The position numbers and the translations under genes were made by a program. DNA of 64,000 bases from Glandiceps talaboti (lineage: Eukaryota; Hemichordata; Enteropneusta; Spengelidae): NCBI RefSeq assembly GCF_964340395.1, contig NC_135571.1, forward strand, positions 14,240,546 through 14,304,545, in the 5' to 3' direction. Below the pieces are notes generated by a model. That model saw nothing but the letters and a program-made list of their open reading frames with translations, searched no databases and was not told where the DNA came from. This document shows positions 46,310-59,694 of the stretch, in pieces (the first letter of the stretch is position 1; every line of letters begins with the position of its first letter).

Positions 46310-47330
46310 CAATATTCGTACAGATTCTCCTGTAATCACACAAATCACAAAGTCTGGTAAATAAAATTTGATATATTCTTTGCGTTCACAATATCTAATA
46401 TTAATACATTACAAAATGCTGCAGCTATTGTCACGGCATATTCATAACTATTTATACTTCATGGTACAATGAGTACCATGTACATTTCATTTAAAAAGTT
46501 TGTCTTACTATACTTAAAGATACAATGAATATATACCCTGTACATTTCAATCTTACTATTTCAACAATGTTTTTAGAAAATTCATCCAAAACTTTAAATC
46601 TAGAAATAGTATGTGTACATTTCTAACCGTCACATAGTTAGATAGATAGCTAATTGTGTTTGAGGGCAGTATAGTAAAATTTACCAATCCTTTCAGCTTC
46701 CATTTGTATATTTCAGTACTATAGAAGTTAGTCTGTAAGGTATGCTGCAATGGGGTGCCCTCACAGGTCAGGAGAGAGGAGGCTGGTGAGGGCATAGCAA
46801 CACAGTTTATCTTACGGTCTATATATAGAAGTTAAGTTAAGTTGTGAATGACATTGTCTAGTTTGTTGAAGTCTACATGTATGTGTTAACTGTTATTTTG
46901 TGAATATACATAGTTAATTGTACTGTGTATAGAACTGATGTATGCCATGATTATTAGTTTGGCTAAATAGGAAATTCTTGTGTTGTGTATTAAAATCTAT
47001 TAATATGGCAAAGCAAGCTGACTTTTATGTTTGCATGTAACATTGTCTTGTCTTATCATGTCTTGTTTTGTTGTTTTTTAAGTTTTTGAGACCATCAGAC
47101 GAATCACAGAAATTCATCTTTAATAGAATTTCTTATATCTTAAGTGTTCATTCAGCAGCCAATGTATTATCAAATGGTTTCCATAGTTACCCGTAATGCT
47201 CAACTTCAGTTTGTCCATTGTCTACCAAAGAAGTTGTCATTCATTGACATCGGCTGGCCATTAGAAAAAGTGGCCATTCATTGGCTGGTTATCACAAAAG
47301 ATGATGGGAAACATGATTCAACTACACCTC
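46310..47330. other. No gene recognised
   Basis: AT-rich unique sequence. Contains AATAAA at 46360-46365 and a copy of the agtctgtaaggta repeat at 46728-46770. Confidence 0.55.
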
Positions 47331-47331
47331 T

Positions 47332-47798
47332 ATCACATTTATCTCAATTCTGATTGGTTATTGTGATACATGTATCACATTTATCTCAATTCTGATTGGT
47401 TATTGTGATACATGTAGGACATTTATCTCAATTCTGATTGGTTATTGTGATACATGTAGGACATTTATCTCAATTCTGATTGGTTATTGTGATACATGTA
47501 CCACATTTATCTCAATTCTGATTGGTTATTGTGATACATGTATCACATTTATCTCAATTCTGATTGGTTATTGTGATACATGTATCACATTTATCTCAAT
47601 TCTGATTGGTTATTGTGATACATGTATCACATTTATCTCAATTCTGATTGGTTATTGTGATACATGTATCACATTTATCTCAATTCTGATTGGTTATTGT
47701 GATACATGTAGGACATTTATCTCAATTCTGATTGGTTATTGTGATACATGTAGCACATTTATCTCAATTCTGATTGGTTATTGTGATACATGTAGGAC
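47332..47798. repeat. 42-bp tandem repeat, 11 copies, 18-bp palindrome and inverted CCAAT
   Basis: Unit tttatctcaattctgattgg plus ttattgtgatacatgtatca and ca. Many units hold the perfect palindrome TGTGATACATGTATCACA, and every unit holds ATTGGTT (reverse of AACCAAT). Confidence 0.96.
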
Positions 47799-48063
47799 CT
47801 CTCTGATCTATAACCTAATACAATAGCCTAGTATAGTTTTGTGTTGCATTGTGGGAACATTTCTGTTAAGGTTAATTTACATCTCTGTATTTTTAGTTTT
47901 GAAATAACAATGTCATCATTAATAGAAAGAAATTATTGGTTAATGTCATCAACAAAGTACATTGTAAGTTGATATGATAATTGTTGAATAAGAAGACAGT
48001 AGATTCTGATTCTGAAGTGAATACAAAATTTCACTTTGTGTACTGACTGTATGACATCACACA

Positions 48064-48472
48064 GACACTGAACCTGTAATATGGCCAGACATTCAACCTG
48101 CAATTGATTGTTTAACCAGGCATTCAACCTACAATATGGTCAGGCATTCAATCTACAATTGATCTTTTGGCCAGGCATTCAACCTACAATAGGTCTATTG
48201 GCCTGGCATTCAACCTGCAATAGATCTATTGGCCAGGCATTCAATCTGCAATAGGTCTATTGGCCAGGCATTCACCCTGCAATAGGTCTATTGGCCTGGC
48301 ATTCACCCTGCAATATAGCCAGGCATTCAATCTACAATTGATCTATTGGCCAGGCATTCAACCTACAATAGGTCTATTGGCCAGGCATTCACCCTGCAAT
48401 AGGTCTATTGGCCAGGCATTCACCCTACAATAGGTCTATTGGCCAGGCATTCACCCTGCAATGTGTACGTTT
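48064..48472. repeat. 31-bp tandem repeat, about 13 copies
   Basis: Unit ggccaggcattcaccctgca plus ataggtctatt, with shorter variants at the 5' side. Confidence 0.94.
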
Positions 48473-48474
48473 AT

Positions 48475-49900
48475 TAATAATTTGCAAGTAATCTATTGGC
48501 CAGGCATGCTGTCTTTTTAAGTGCAATACATAGAAATGATATAGATAGTTCTGTAAATATATTGTTTGCTCACTTTGTAAATATTGTTTCATTTCTTGTT
48601 ATGCCCGTTTTGCTTATTCTAATATTGTAACAAATAGTACCATATCTGTATATACTTGTCACAGACCAATACTGAATTCATTTAACTCTTTATGTAATTA
48701 ATATTTCATATTTTACTATGCTTTCATTCTAGTCTTTATCAAATTTTGAAAACATTTTAAAGTAAATTTAGCTAATTCTTGCCAAAATGCTAAAATTCTC
48801 AATAGATTTGGTATTGTTTTCTGTACCAACAAGGTTTTGGGTGTATCTTTTATATTCAGTTTTTTTTCACCTTAGAGAAAGGTATTTGACGCCATTGTTT
48901 CAAATTGTTGCAAGTTCAGAATGTATTTGCATGAAAATTGTGAGTAGTTGTCCACTCCAATAAATAGCGCCATCTAGTGGTAAATTATAGTGTTACTATA
49001 TGAGTGAAAATCAAACTTTAAAAATTTCTTTAAGGAAGTGACTTTTTTCACTTTTTGTTTTGAAATCTTTATATATAGAGGGCGCTGTATCACATGGATT
49101 GGTACCCTACAACAGGATGTACTACTATTTTCCATGGTTTAAGTTAACTTCACCAAAATTGTACAACAATTGCCGTTTTTAATTCTCATTTGATGTAACC
49201 AGGACAACCATTTACCAATAGTGGGTCTTTGAAATATTCTATAGTGGTGTCACCAAAAGATAATTTATCAGTCTACCTAAAAATGGTATGTCTGGTAAAT
49301 GTATATTCAAAAGGTTGGCTACAGGTAAAGTTGTCTGGTTTAAAGCAGTTGACAACTTAGCACTGCATTGGTTGTAATGTACTCTTAGGTGTTGTATGAT
49401 AACAATTCTTTGTGAAGACTGCCCTCATTAGGTCAGTGTCAGAAAGCTCAAGTATTGTCATGTTTTGGTGATATCAGTTGTCTTGACATGAGTATTAAAG
49501 CCACTCCTATCATCATCCTGTAACATGGTTAAATTTCACCTCAAGAGGGCAGCATTTATGAGAACGCTTCATTTCGACTGTCATCATTTAAAGGCTCACA
49601 CATTTGAGGTTTATTTCAACAATAAATAGAGACTTAGTCAATCAATTCTAGTCAGTATATAAGATTGACATTGGCCTGTGTTTGGCTTGAAATGTGTGAC
49701 CCATCACTCTAAATAAGAAAATACTATGAAATACAGATTGTCAGGGTAATAGTAGCTCTCTAACCAAAACCACAACCTTTTTAGTTTTGTTTTAAGGCAA
49801 AAAAAAAATTGTTTCCTGTCAGGACATTGTATCATTCTATCAATGCAATTTTGTTTTGTATTCTCAACTAAGCTGTCACTCAGTCTTCTATATATGGCTT
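48475..49900. other. No gene recognised
   Basis: AT-rich unique sequence. No open frame or splice pattern that I can support. Confidence 0.55.
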
Positions 49901-49901
49901 T

Positions 49902-50142
49902 TACTGTTCTTTTTATTTAGTACTTTACAGCAAGTGTGTATGTGGGGCTGATGTCATTTGCTTGTTCACGATTGACTCTGCAGTTGTCTTCATTGAAGTA
50001 GGGAGGGTTATTTTTGTGCTTCCCCCAGATCTGCAGACTGCATAGGCTGAACAAAAATGAAAAGAAAGACCGATGTGAGGGTATTTAAGTGATGCACAAG
50101 CTGACCAGAAACACTTCTCTCTTTTTTGGCCTGACAGTAACA
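49902..50142 (+). mobile_element. Second copy of the dispersed repeat seen at 34380-34650
   Basis: ttactgttctttttatttag through acagcaagtgtgtatgtg to tttttggcctgacagtaac, about 80% identical by eye to the copy next to exon L. A 45-bp array starts directly at its 3' end. Confidence 0.8.
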
Positions 50143-50545
50143 TACATATATGGACAACGACGACTTTCCATGTATGGACAATTACTTTCCATATATGGAC
50201 AACGACGACTTTCCATGTATGGACAATTACTTTCCATATATGGACAACAACGACTTTTCACCTATGGACAATTACTTTCCATATATGGACCACAACGACT
50301 TTTCACCTATGGACAATTACTTTCCATATATGGACAACGACTTTTCACCTATGGACAATTTCCATATATGGACAACAATGACTTTCCATGTATGGACAAT
50401 GACTTTCTGTATATGGACAACAATTACTTTCCATATATGGACAATGACTTTCCATATGTGGAGAACAATGACTTCCATATATAGACAACAACTTTCTATA
50501 TATGGAAAATGGCTTTCCATATATGGACAACAATACCTTCCATAG
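50142..50545. repeat. ~45-bp tandem repeat built on (tatatggacaa...tttcca)
   Basis: Unit tatatggacaacgacgactt plus tccatgtatggacaattact and ttcca. It degrades towards the 3' end. Confidence 0.92.
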
Positions 50546-50549
50546 TATA

Positions 50550-52330
50550 CAACTATGACTTCCAGACTGACTTCCCAGATCATTGATTTGACCTTTGACC
50601 TGACCCTTGATCTCATTATAGAGGATAAGCTTGTTTATTGGTTTCCTTGGAAACTAACAGGGTACATTGAAGACAAGTCACACAGACATACAATGTCTTG
50701 ATATTTTATTTTGTAGCATATTATTGTTCCATCAGATACAATATATAATCCTAAATATTGTTGTTCTTTTGATATTTTTTTATAATTTGAAATTGAAAAA
50801 AAAATGAATCTCTTTAATAATGTTTAACATGCTTACTCTAGAGGGTTGTTTTTATGTCAAATTTACTGTTTTATTTACATTAAGGGTGTATTTTCAATTT
50901 CTGGTTTCAGTTTTAGCTTCAATGTATGTTTGAATACTGAGTGCAATGTATAATAAATAAACTAGTAATGCTTCAATAATCTTACATAATGTATTATGTG
51001 AATATTGTGTGGTGTTATTTTTATCATCATACCTGACGCTATTACATGCCTTTACCATTCATTTTCTCAACTAATAGGCCTTTCCAAAATTTGCCATGGT
51101 GGCACTCTGCTTCCTGTCTGTGGTGGTGCTCTACTTCCTGTCTGTGTGTACCTTAGGGGGGGGTATACAGGGTATAGCTTACTCAGTTAATCATAGAGCA
51201 CTGCTGCTTTCCTCAATGTCTGAACAATATGAAAAACATCCTTGATTTACACTTCTTTGGAATACCAAGGGACAAAGATCTCCAGGAAAGCTCTTAAGAC
51301 ACTACTATTAGGTGATGATACCCGCAATTCGAGTGAGGGCGCTGTACTCTCAATTTCCTGTTTTCAGTCTGGAATGGCCTATTGTTTTCAATTGTCCCCT
51401 ATGATTGCTAGTGTAACTAGCTTTCATTTCCTTTCATGATAAATACACATCTTCAGCAACGATCTTCAAAAGAAATCCTAACAAAATGAGAAGATCATGT
51501 GACCAGGGGCTCAGTTGAGTCTGCAAGTTTCTGAATACAAAAATTGGATGAACAGTAACCAAGTTTAAGGTTTATTACATCAGCATGCAGTCAGGCTATA
51601 GAAGGAAACATCCATGATACATACCTTGCAAGTGAAGTACAAAATGTATAGTGATAATGGGCAGTACTCAAGAAAATATAGCAACTTGTCAAATTATATT
51701 TACAAGACGTTTACAAGATTTGGCAATTGATATAAGTCGTGATATTTTTAGGGGAATAGCTGCCATGTATATTCTCTGGGGTTAGCCAGCCAGCCCTGAA
51801 ATCTACCTCAGTTATAAGGCGTGATATCTGAGAAAGGAGTAAGCCAGCGAAGAGTATGATTCTCTTGATATTAGATTTACCCTTAAAAAGTCATGACTTA
51901 AAGTCATGGGCCATTTTTGTTTCAAAATGTATGGCATGCTCATATGATTATCAAGTCATAATTTTATGTTGACATCGTTATATATTAATCCAGTGATATT
52001 ATAATTATGTCGTTTATTATTATTGATAATTAAGTATCTAGATTTCCATATTGTTATAGGATTTATATTTGACAGGAGTGGTATAGTGATAGAAAATATT
52101 TCTTTCTCTTTTTTCCCCACTTTTATGTTGATCTTATCCCCCAAAAATATATGTGGGGCTTTTATAGATCAGACCACCTCCCCGACCCCCCCCCCCCAAA
52201 CTTTATTACTTTGGGAACAAGTCTGAAAATTTTACACAAATTATCAGACATATATATATGGTTCCCCTCTTACTCTGGAAGAGGAATAGATTCAGATCCC
52301 TGACAGTTGATACGGATAGATACTTGTCAC
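50550..52330. other. No gene recognised
   Basis: AT-rich unique sequence. TGACCTTTGACCT at 50589-50601; a C run at 52187-52197. Confidence 0.55.
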
Positions 52331-52334
52331 AGAC

Positions 52335-52755
52335 CGAACTCATCATACTTGCCAATACATCTAGGGAGTCGGACCAAACTCATCATACTCACCAATACAT
52401 CTAGGGAGTCGGACCAAACTCATCATACTTGCCAATACATCTAGGGAGTCAGACCAAACTCATCATACTCACCAATACATCTAGGGAGTCAGACCAAACT
52501 CATCATACTTGCCAATACATCTAGGGAGTCAAACCGAACTCATCATACTTGCCAATACATCTAGGGAGTCAGATCAAACTTATCATACTTGCCAATACAT
52601 CTAGGGGGTCGGATCAAACTCATCATACTTGCCAATACATCTAGTGAGTCAGACCGAACTCATCATACTTGCCAATACACCTAGGGAGTTAGACCGAACT
52701 CATCATACTTGCCAATACACCTAGGGAGTTAGACCGAACTCATCATACTCGCCAG
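52335..52755. repeat. 40-bp tandem repeat, about 10.5 copies
   Basis: Unit gaccaaactcatcatacttg plus ccaatacatctagggagtcg, with single-base variants. Confidence 0.95.
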
Positions 52756-52967
52756 ATAATACCGACTCCATCACATGGCATCTATAGATCTGGCTATGAG
52801 GGCAAAACTTTTTTTCAACAATATTAGGAATTTGTGGAGGAAATACATTTGGACAATTCAGCATTCTGAAAATTGTTAATAGCCTATGGATTCAATTCCC
52901 ACATTTCTTGCAATAGTGCTAATTACCAGGTGCTAGTATTCAATTCCCACATTTCAAACAACACAGA

Positions 52968-53110
52968 GACCATTTGGAAAACAATGGAAAACCTGAACTA
53001 GACACTCACACATGAAAAAAATATATAATAAAATAAAATAAAAAAATCTACCTACCTCACCTATTTTAAAATTGAATGTAATCGCAACCACACATTTTTT
53101 TTACGCCTTA
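52968..53110 (+). mobile_element. Dispersed repeat, direct relative of 6221-6358
   Basis: gaccatttggaaaacaatgg, then aacctgaactagacactcac, an A/T-rich middle, and atcgcaaccacacatttttt. About 85% identical by eye to the 6.2-kb copy. Confidence 0.8.
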
Positions 53111-53114
53111 GGGA

Positions 53115-54269
53115 ATTTTAAGACAAAAAGTTGACCCATGTTTAGGAATTTTTTTCATGAAAAAGTGACCCATTTGGATGGCACATAACCACACACATTT
53201 CTATGGGAGTCCCCTCCCCTCTCAGTCAATGGCAAGCTTCATACTGCATCGGAATCCTCAAGGTCAAATAGCATAATTTAAAGTGTTGTAAAACTTCACA
53301 TTTTGCCTGCTATTTAAACTATTGAAGTTTAATAGTGACCCAATTTGTGTTATATTATCCATATCCATATTATCGATAATGCTCTTTCTGAGACCTTGAC
53401 CTTTGACCTCGACCTCTGTCTTCAAGGTCAAAGAGCCAAAAATTAATCATATATTGTAGTGCATAGTACACAGCAGAGATGATAGACCAATTTCAACCAA
53501 GCCTGCTACAAATGTCAGAAACAATAATCCACATATGCAGGGTACTTTGACATTGGCAATAATGGTTGAATGGTGGCCATATTTATTGTCAAATTTGACA
53601 TTTTGTGCACTTAACCAATATTATTTATAATGAGCTTCAAGACCTTGACATTGCTTTTTTGGTGAACTTGGCAATGATGACAAAATTTTGATCATATTTT
53701 TCATAAAAAATTCAGCATTAACTAGTAAGTTGAAATACTGGCGACTGTCTTTGATGAAGACTTATGAAAATTTGTCACTGTATTAATAACTTTCAGATGA
53801 ATATTTGAGGCTACATCATTTTTCATCTGCATTATTGACATTACAAATTAATTGTAGATGAACAACAAAAAGTTAGTAAAGAATTTATAGATAACACTTA
53901 CCATTCATAGCTGTTAGCTGTGATGTATATTTGATATTCTGCAGACGTACTATGTAATAGATATTGCCTTGAAATACACAGCCAGATACGATAGTACTTT
54001 CTCTTGGTCATTATGCCAACAATTTTTTAGACTAAGAATGTAGTCATACTCGTATGGTAATTCTGGCTATATGGTCCCCTGGATTTTGAAGAGTTTCATT
54101 TTTAATTTGATTTTATTACATGAATTTTAATTTAATTTTAGCACATTTTGACTTCTGATGATAAACTTTCTCTTGGAAAATTTCTTGTTGATGTAAATAG
54201 TATTGAATTCACTTTATTTCTGTATGTTATTTTGGTATGCAATGCTTGCTATGGCATGTTGTTATGCAA

Positions 54270-54300
<31 letters not shown>

Positions 54301-57300
54301 ATAATTGATGATTTTTTAACGTTTGTGGTGAAAGTGATTCAAAAGGCATTCAAAATTGAATACTCTAAAATCCATATTATCTAGTCAATGCTAGGGGTAT
54401 CATTGCTGCCAAGCAACTCATTGTGGCCAATTCGACTCACCATACAAGGACACATACTTTTTTCGTTTTTCTTTCGTTATTTTTTTTATGGGGAGGGGTA
54501 ACACACATGCACATAATGCTTGACTGCAAATTATGAATAGAGTTATAATGGAATGTGCCATTATAACTCTAAACCATACAAACATACAGAAAGTTAAAAG
54601 GGTTGGGGACTTGATTGTATTGGTGTAATGTAACTGTTGAATGTGTACGCGCAGCGAATAAAGGCAGAGACACGGCGGAAATTGAGACGGCGGCAAAACT
54701 GGAAGTTTGTGAGGTGTATGTGTGTTTGTTATGAGAGAAAGACCATGAACAACAAATGAAAAATATCATTGCCAACCAACCAATGACCCATTGCCAACCA
54801 ACTGACAAACTAATCAACCACAGAGACCCAAAAACCACAGTAACAAACCAGACATACTGAAATGGGATAACAGAAAATCAATGGGGTGCTGTATGTGTAT
54901 GTCAATATGTAATATGTGATCACGCGCAGCGACGACAGCGGACCGAGATGCGAGGTAGTTAAAAGAGCAATCATTCATGCAGCCATACATACTAAAAAAA
55001 AAATCCTAAACTTACTTGGTGCTGATGTCTGAAACTGTTTTTCTGTTCTTCTAAACTCCTCCAACCTCCAGTTCTACTAATAAAATAACTTGAAAATACA
55101 ATTTGATATATAAATTACACTTCAATAGATAACATAACTGTAAAATACACCTCAGTATCGTAGAAATCAAATACATCAATCAGTCTTGGGTCTTCTTATC
55201 ACCACAGGCTGAAAGAAAGAAATTTAAGAAATAGTATAAGACTTTAAGTATTCACTCACAGTGCAATGATATCTTCTGGACTTATTTTATGTTGCAGACA
55301 TGACAATCAAAGTAGAAGTGAAGTTTCTAACTTTCAATGTATACATATATTAAATATTAGAAAGAAGGTTTTTGACTTACATTTTCCATCATTTGTCCAT
55401 CCTAGTCGAGCCTGGCTTCCTGAAAATAAACTTGCATGCAAATTTTATTAATACAGTTTTGTTAATGTTATGTTTTATTGATAAATAATGAAGAAATACA
55501 TTCAATATAAATTACATTTAACAAAGTGCTCCCATATGGCTGACATTGAATTTGCAAAGTTCTAATTTCGAGACAGTAATTTTTTATGAAATGGGTGAAA
55601 GGAAGAAAGGAAATCTTGACTAAGGTACACTTGCACAGGTTTGGGAAACTGCTCTAAAGAAAGAACTGCATGTATAAATTTGCATAAACAGTATAATTAA
55701 TTGATTCTATTGTCTTACTGTTTCGCCCTGAAAAATCAATCAAGAATAAGTCAAGCGAAAGCATTTTTACTATCAAATTGATTAATATGACATAATTTTA
55801 ATTAAAGTTGTACAAAGTGGGTAGAATTTGTATGTGTTATCCTAATGTGTATTTTTGGCCTATTTCAGAGAATTTAAAATTATTTTTTGCAGAACTATGG
55901 GGTGTGGGTGTGCAACTCCCATAGGTGACCACATGGGGAAGGTCTGCTAGAAAGGAGTATATACTTTTCTGGGCTGGAAAACCTTGGAAAACCTTGCTCA
56001 ACTGGACCAATAGATTTTGCTTCAATTGCATCTTAGAATAATTCTTTAATTTTCAAAAAGTTGTTACATTTCTTAAAAGTGAGATTTCATTTTCTAAAAG
56101 ACAATTAATTTGATCAGTTTTTAGCTATTTCATAGTACAAACGGATGTCTATATCTATCATAGATCTGTACAGTATCTATTTTGTGCTATAAAGTTGGTA
56201 TTAGAAAGTGTCTCCATTTTTGGGTATGTAGTATGACAACAGTAAGGGCTTGGTGATCCCAGCAAAGCCTCCTAGTATCACTTCACACAGAGTTGTCCTC
56301 TGGATTTTTAATTTAATTTCTAAATAACTTCATTTAATGATGTCATATGAACATGTATAATGAGAGTAATCCATTATACCAATACTATTTCAAATTCAAG
56401 TGCAATTAATTATGAAAGGAGAATTAGAAATTAATAGTCATTGGTGCCTAATTATGTGCTTATTTACTATACATTATTATTTATTATATATTAGTATTTA
56501 TTATATATTAGTACTTATTACTTATTAGTGATTATTTATTGTGTTATTATTATTACCCTAAAGTTATTATTTTTATCATTATTATTATTTAGATAGAATG
56601 TAATAGCAGGGCCGACAAAGAAAATTTATGTTAAGTGTGCTTCTTTGAACTAGTATTGGCAAAATAAACCACTTTCGTTAATGTTGTTCACATGACCATG
56701 TATCCTAGGATGAGGTGGGCAACTCTTCATGAAATGACATAGGGAGGCTATGTTGAAACCCCCAAAACCCAAACTGTTGTCATAGTATACACCCTAAAAA
56801 GGGTCTGACCCTTTCTTATACCAACTGTATCACACAAAATACATACTATACAGTTCTATAATACATGTAGACGGTAGTTCATATGATGTAATACCTAAAA
56901 ACTGATCAAAAATATTATTTTTTTGAGAAATGAAATCTTACTTTTAGCAATTGTAAGAATTATTTTGAAAATTGTATAATCATTTTGAGCTACAATTAAA
57001 ATAAAATCTACCAGTCTAGATGGGTAGGGTTGTTCCAAAATCTTCTGGCCCAGAAAAGTATATACCCTATGTCATACCTTATGACATACAGACTTTCCAA
57101 CAGACCCTCCCCATATGGTTCATGGGAGTTGCCCCACCTATGTATTCATGAATGGTAATATTTGTAATTGCTCAAGATCAGGTTTCAAAAGAAAGCTAGT
57201 TTTTGAATTAATATGCAGTAAATATTGATTTTTGATAACAAGTATGGCCGCCATTTGGTCACATTTGCATATGTCAAAAAAAAAAGAATGACATGCATAT

Positions 57301-57750
57301 TTTCCATATGACATGTCACCTTTGTGCCAGTTTTGAAAGAAATCGGATATTACAAGTCTGAGAAATGACATATTACGGACAGATGGAAGCCCATTGTAAT
57401 AGTCACACACTTTGGGGGACTAAAAATGCTTTTGCTGGACAAATTCTATTCCCTTTTCTAAACATTGTAATCTCTGCTTGACAGAGAAACATAACCATAA
57501 TATTTATGTTCAAAATTTCAATTGATAAATATTGAATCAAACTTTTCTGATAGCAATACTCATTTTAGTGATGTGCACAAATTTTAGTTTGGATAATTAC
57601 CATAATAATATGTAATAATTTGCTAAATTCAGTTTTAATTTAGCAAAACAAATTGCAACCTACAGGAGCATTTTGGTTTACACCAGTTCTATTTTTATTT
57701 TTATTTGTACTCCCATTGTAAAAATAATTATTCCCAGGAAATAAAAACTA
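53115..57750. other. Long stretch without recognised gene
   Basis: AT-rich unique sequence with a TGACCTTTGACCT motif at 53397-53409, a short GATT array at 54270-54300, and a TATTA-rich patch at 56460-56600. Short open frames are present on both strands, but none shows family similarity. Confidence 0.55.
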
Positions 57751-57754
57751 CTTC

Positions 57755-59139
57755 ATGATAAAAAAAACAAAAACAAAAACAAAAACCCTACTCCCATGGT
57801 AAAAAATTACTCCCATGGTAAAAAAAACCAAACCAAACACTTCCCATGGAATAAAAACACTACTCCCATGGTAAAAAAAACCAAACACTTCCCATGGAAT
57901 AAAAACATTACTCCCATGGTAAAAAAAACCCAAACACTTCCCATGGAATAAAAACACTACTCCCATGGTACAACAAACCAAACACTTCCCATGGAATAAA
58001 AACACTACTCCCATGGTAAAAAAAAATCCAAACACTTCCCATGGAATAAAAACACTACTCCCATGGTAAAACAAACCAAACTCTTCCCACGGAATAAAAA
58101 CACTACTCCCATGGTAAAATAAAACTACTTCCATGGTAAAATAACTCCTCCTATAGTTAAAAAAACTTCCCATGGAATAAAAACTACTCCTGTGGTAAAA
58201 AAAAAAAACCAAACACTTCCCATGGAATAAAAACACTACTCCCATGGTAAAAAAAACCCCAAACACTTCCCATGGAATAAAAACACTACTCCCATGGTAA
58301 AAAAAACCAAACACTTCCCATGGAATAAAAACACTACTCCCATGGTAAAACAAACCAAACATTTCCCATGGAATAAAAACACTACTCCCATGTTAAAAAA
58401 AAAAAAAACACTTCCCATGGAATAAAAACACTACTCCCATGGTAAAGAAAACCAAACACTTCCCATGGAATAAAAACACTACTCCCATGGTAAAAAAAAA
58501 ACCAAACACTTCCCATGGAATAAAAACATTAATCCCATGGTAAAACAAACCAAACACTTCCCATGGAATAAAAACACTACTCCCATGGTTAAAAAAAACC
58601 CAAACACTTCCCATGGAATAAAAACACTACTCCCATGGTAAAACAAACCAAACTCTTCCCACGGAATAAAAACACTACTCCCATGGTAAAATAAAACTAC
58701 TTCCATGGTAAAATAACTCCTCCTATAGTTAAAAAAACTTCCCATGGAATAAAAACTACTCCTGTGGTAAAAAAAAAAAAAAAACACTTCCCATGGAATA
58801 AAAACACTACTCCCATGGTAAAAAAAAAACCCAAACACTTCCCATGGAATAAAAACACTACTCCCATGGTAAAACAAACCAAACATTTCCCATGGAATAA
58901 AAACACTACTCCCATGTTAAAAAAAAAAAAAACACTTCCCATGGAATAAAAACACTACTCCCATGGTAAAGAAAACCAAACACTTCCCATGGAATAAAAA
59001 CACTACTCCCATGGTAAAAAAAAAACCAAACACTTCCCATGGAATAAAAACATTAATCCCATGGTAAAACAAACCAAACACTTCCCATGGAATAAAAACA
59101 CTACTCCCATGGTTAAAAAAAACCCAAACACTTCCCAGA
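57755..59139. repeat. CCATGG-centred minisatellite (1.4 kb) with a ~573-bp higher-order repeat
   Basis: Unit of about 48 bp: ctactcccatggtaaaaaaa plus ccaaacacttcccatgga and ataaaaaca. A distinctive block (tcttcccacggaataaaaac ... ctcctcctatagttaaaaaa) occurs at about 58081 and 58654, showing a larger duplication of about 573 bp. Long open frames rich in FLFHGK and FFYHGSS are repeat artefacts. Confidence 0.95.
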
Positions 59140-59690
59140 ATGATTTACAAAATATACAACAAACTATTGTATTATGTTAGTTTCGATGGCGTTCTACATA
59201 ATTTAATATTCAACATTCTATTATCATGTAATACTAAATTGATAAGATGTCGTCTAATTGTTTATGCATCAAATATTGGGCTTGCGTTTTGAATACCAAG
59301 AGATGGTTAAGTTTCCTTGGTAGTATATATAATACTGTAAGTACCATTTACATGTAATATGCGAGGAAAGTATAAAAACGCTGATAACGACAGTTTAAAA
59401 GAGTTATACGTTATAATATAATAATAATGTCACTATTTATTTCGCGACTGAGTGCACAATTTAACGCTTTGATTGATAATTCACGTTTATCAACTAAGGG
59501 AAAAGTCACTCTTTAGTATAGTCTGGTTTTCCTTGAATAATGTTCAAATATTTGACATTTGTTTTTCATTGAGCGATCTAAGATTGAATATCACCGACGA
59601 CTTTGTTCAATCGTGTAACAATACGGTATCACAGTAACTGGTTTGCTGACGTTATGCCAAGTCCTCACGAAGAAGCTAGCAGAAGGAAAT
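59140..59690. other. No gene recognised
   Basis: AT-rich unique sequence between the CCATGG array and the degraded coding region. Confidence 0.55.
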
Positions 59691-59694
59691 GAAA

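Noticed and set aside
45951-46343. Frames on both strands over the 48-bp repeat
   Set aside because: Period divisible by three; both strands open; no similarity to a known family.
50089-50616. Frames rich in MDN(D/Y)F and IYGQ
   Set aside because: Artefact of the 45-bp repeat.
57748-58949. FLFHGK-rich frames
   Set aside because: Artefact of the CCATGG array; frames are broken wherever the A-run length changes.
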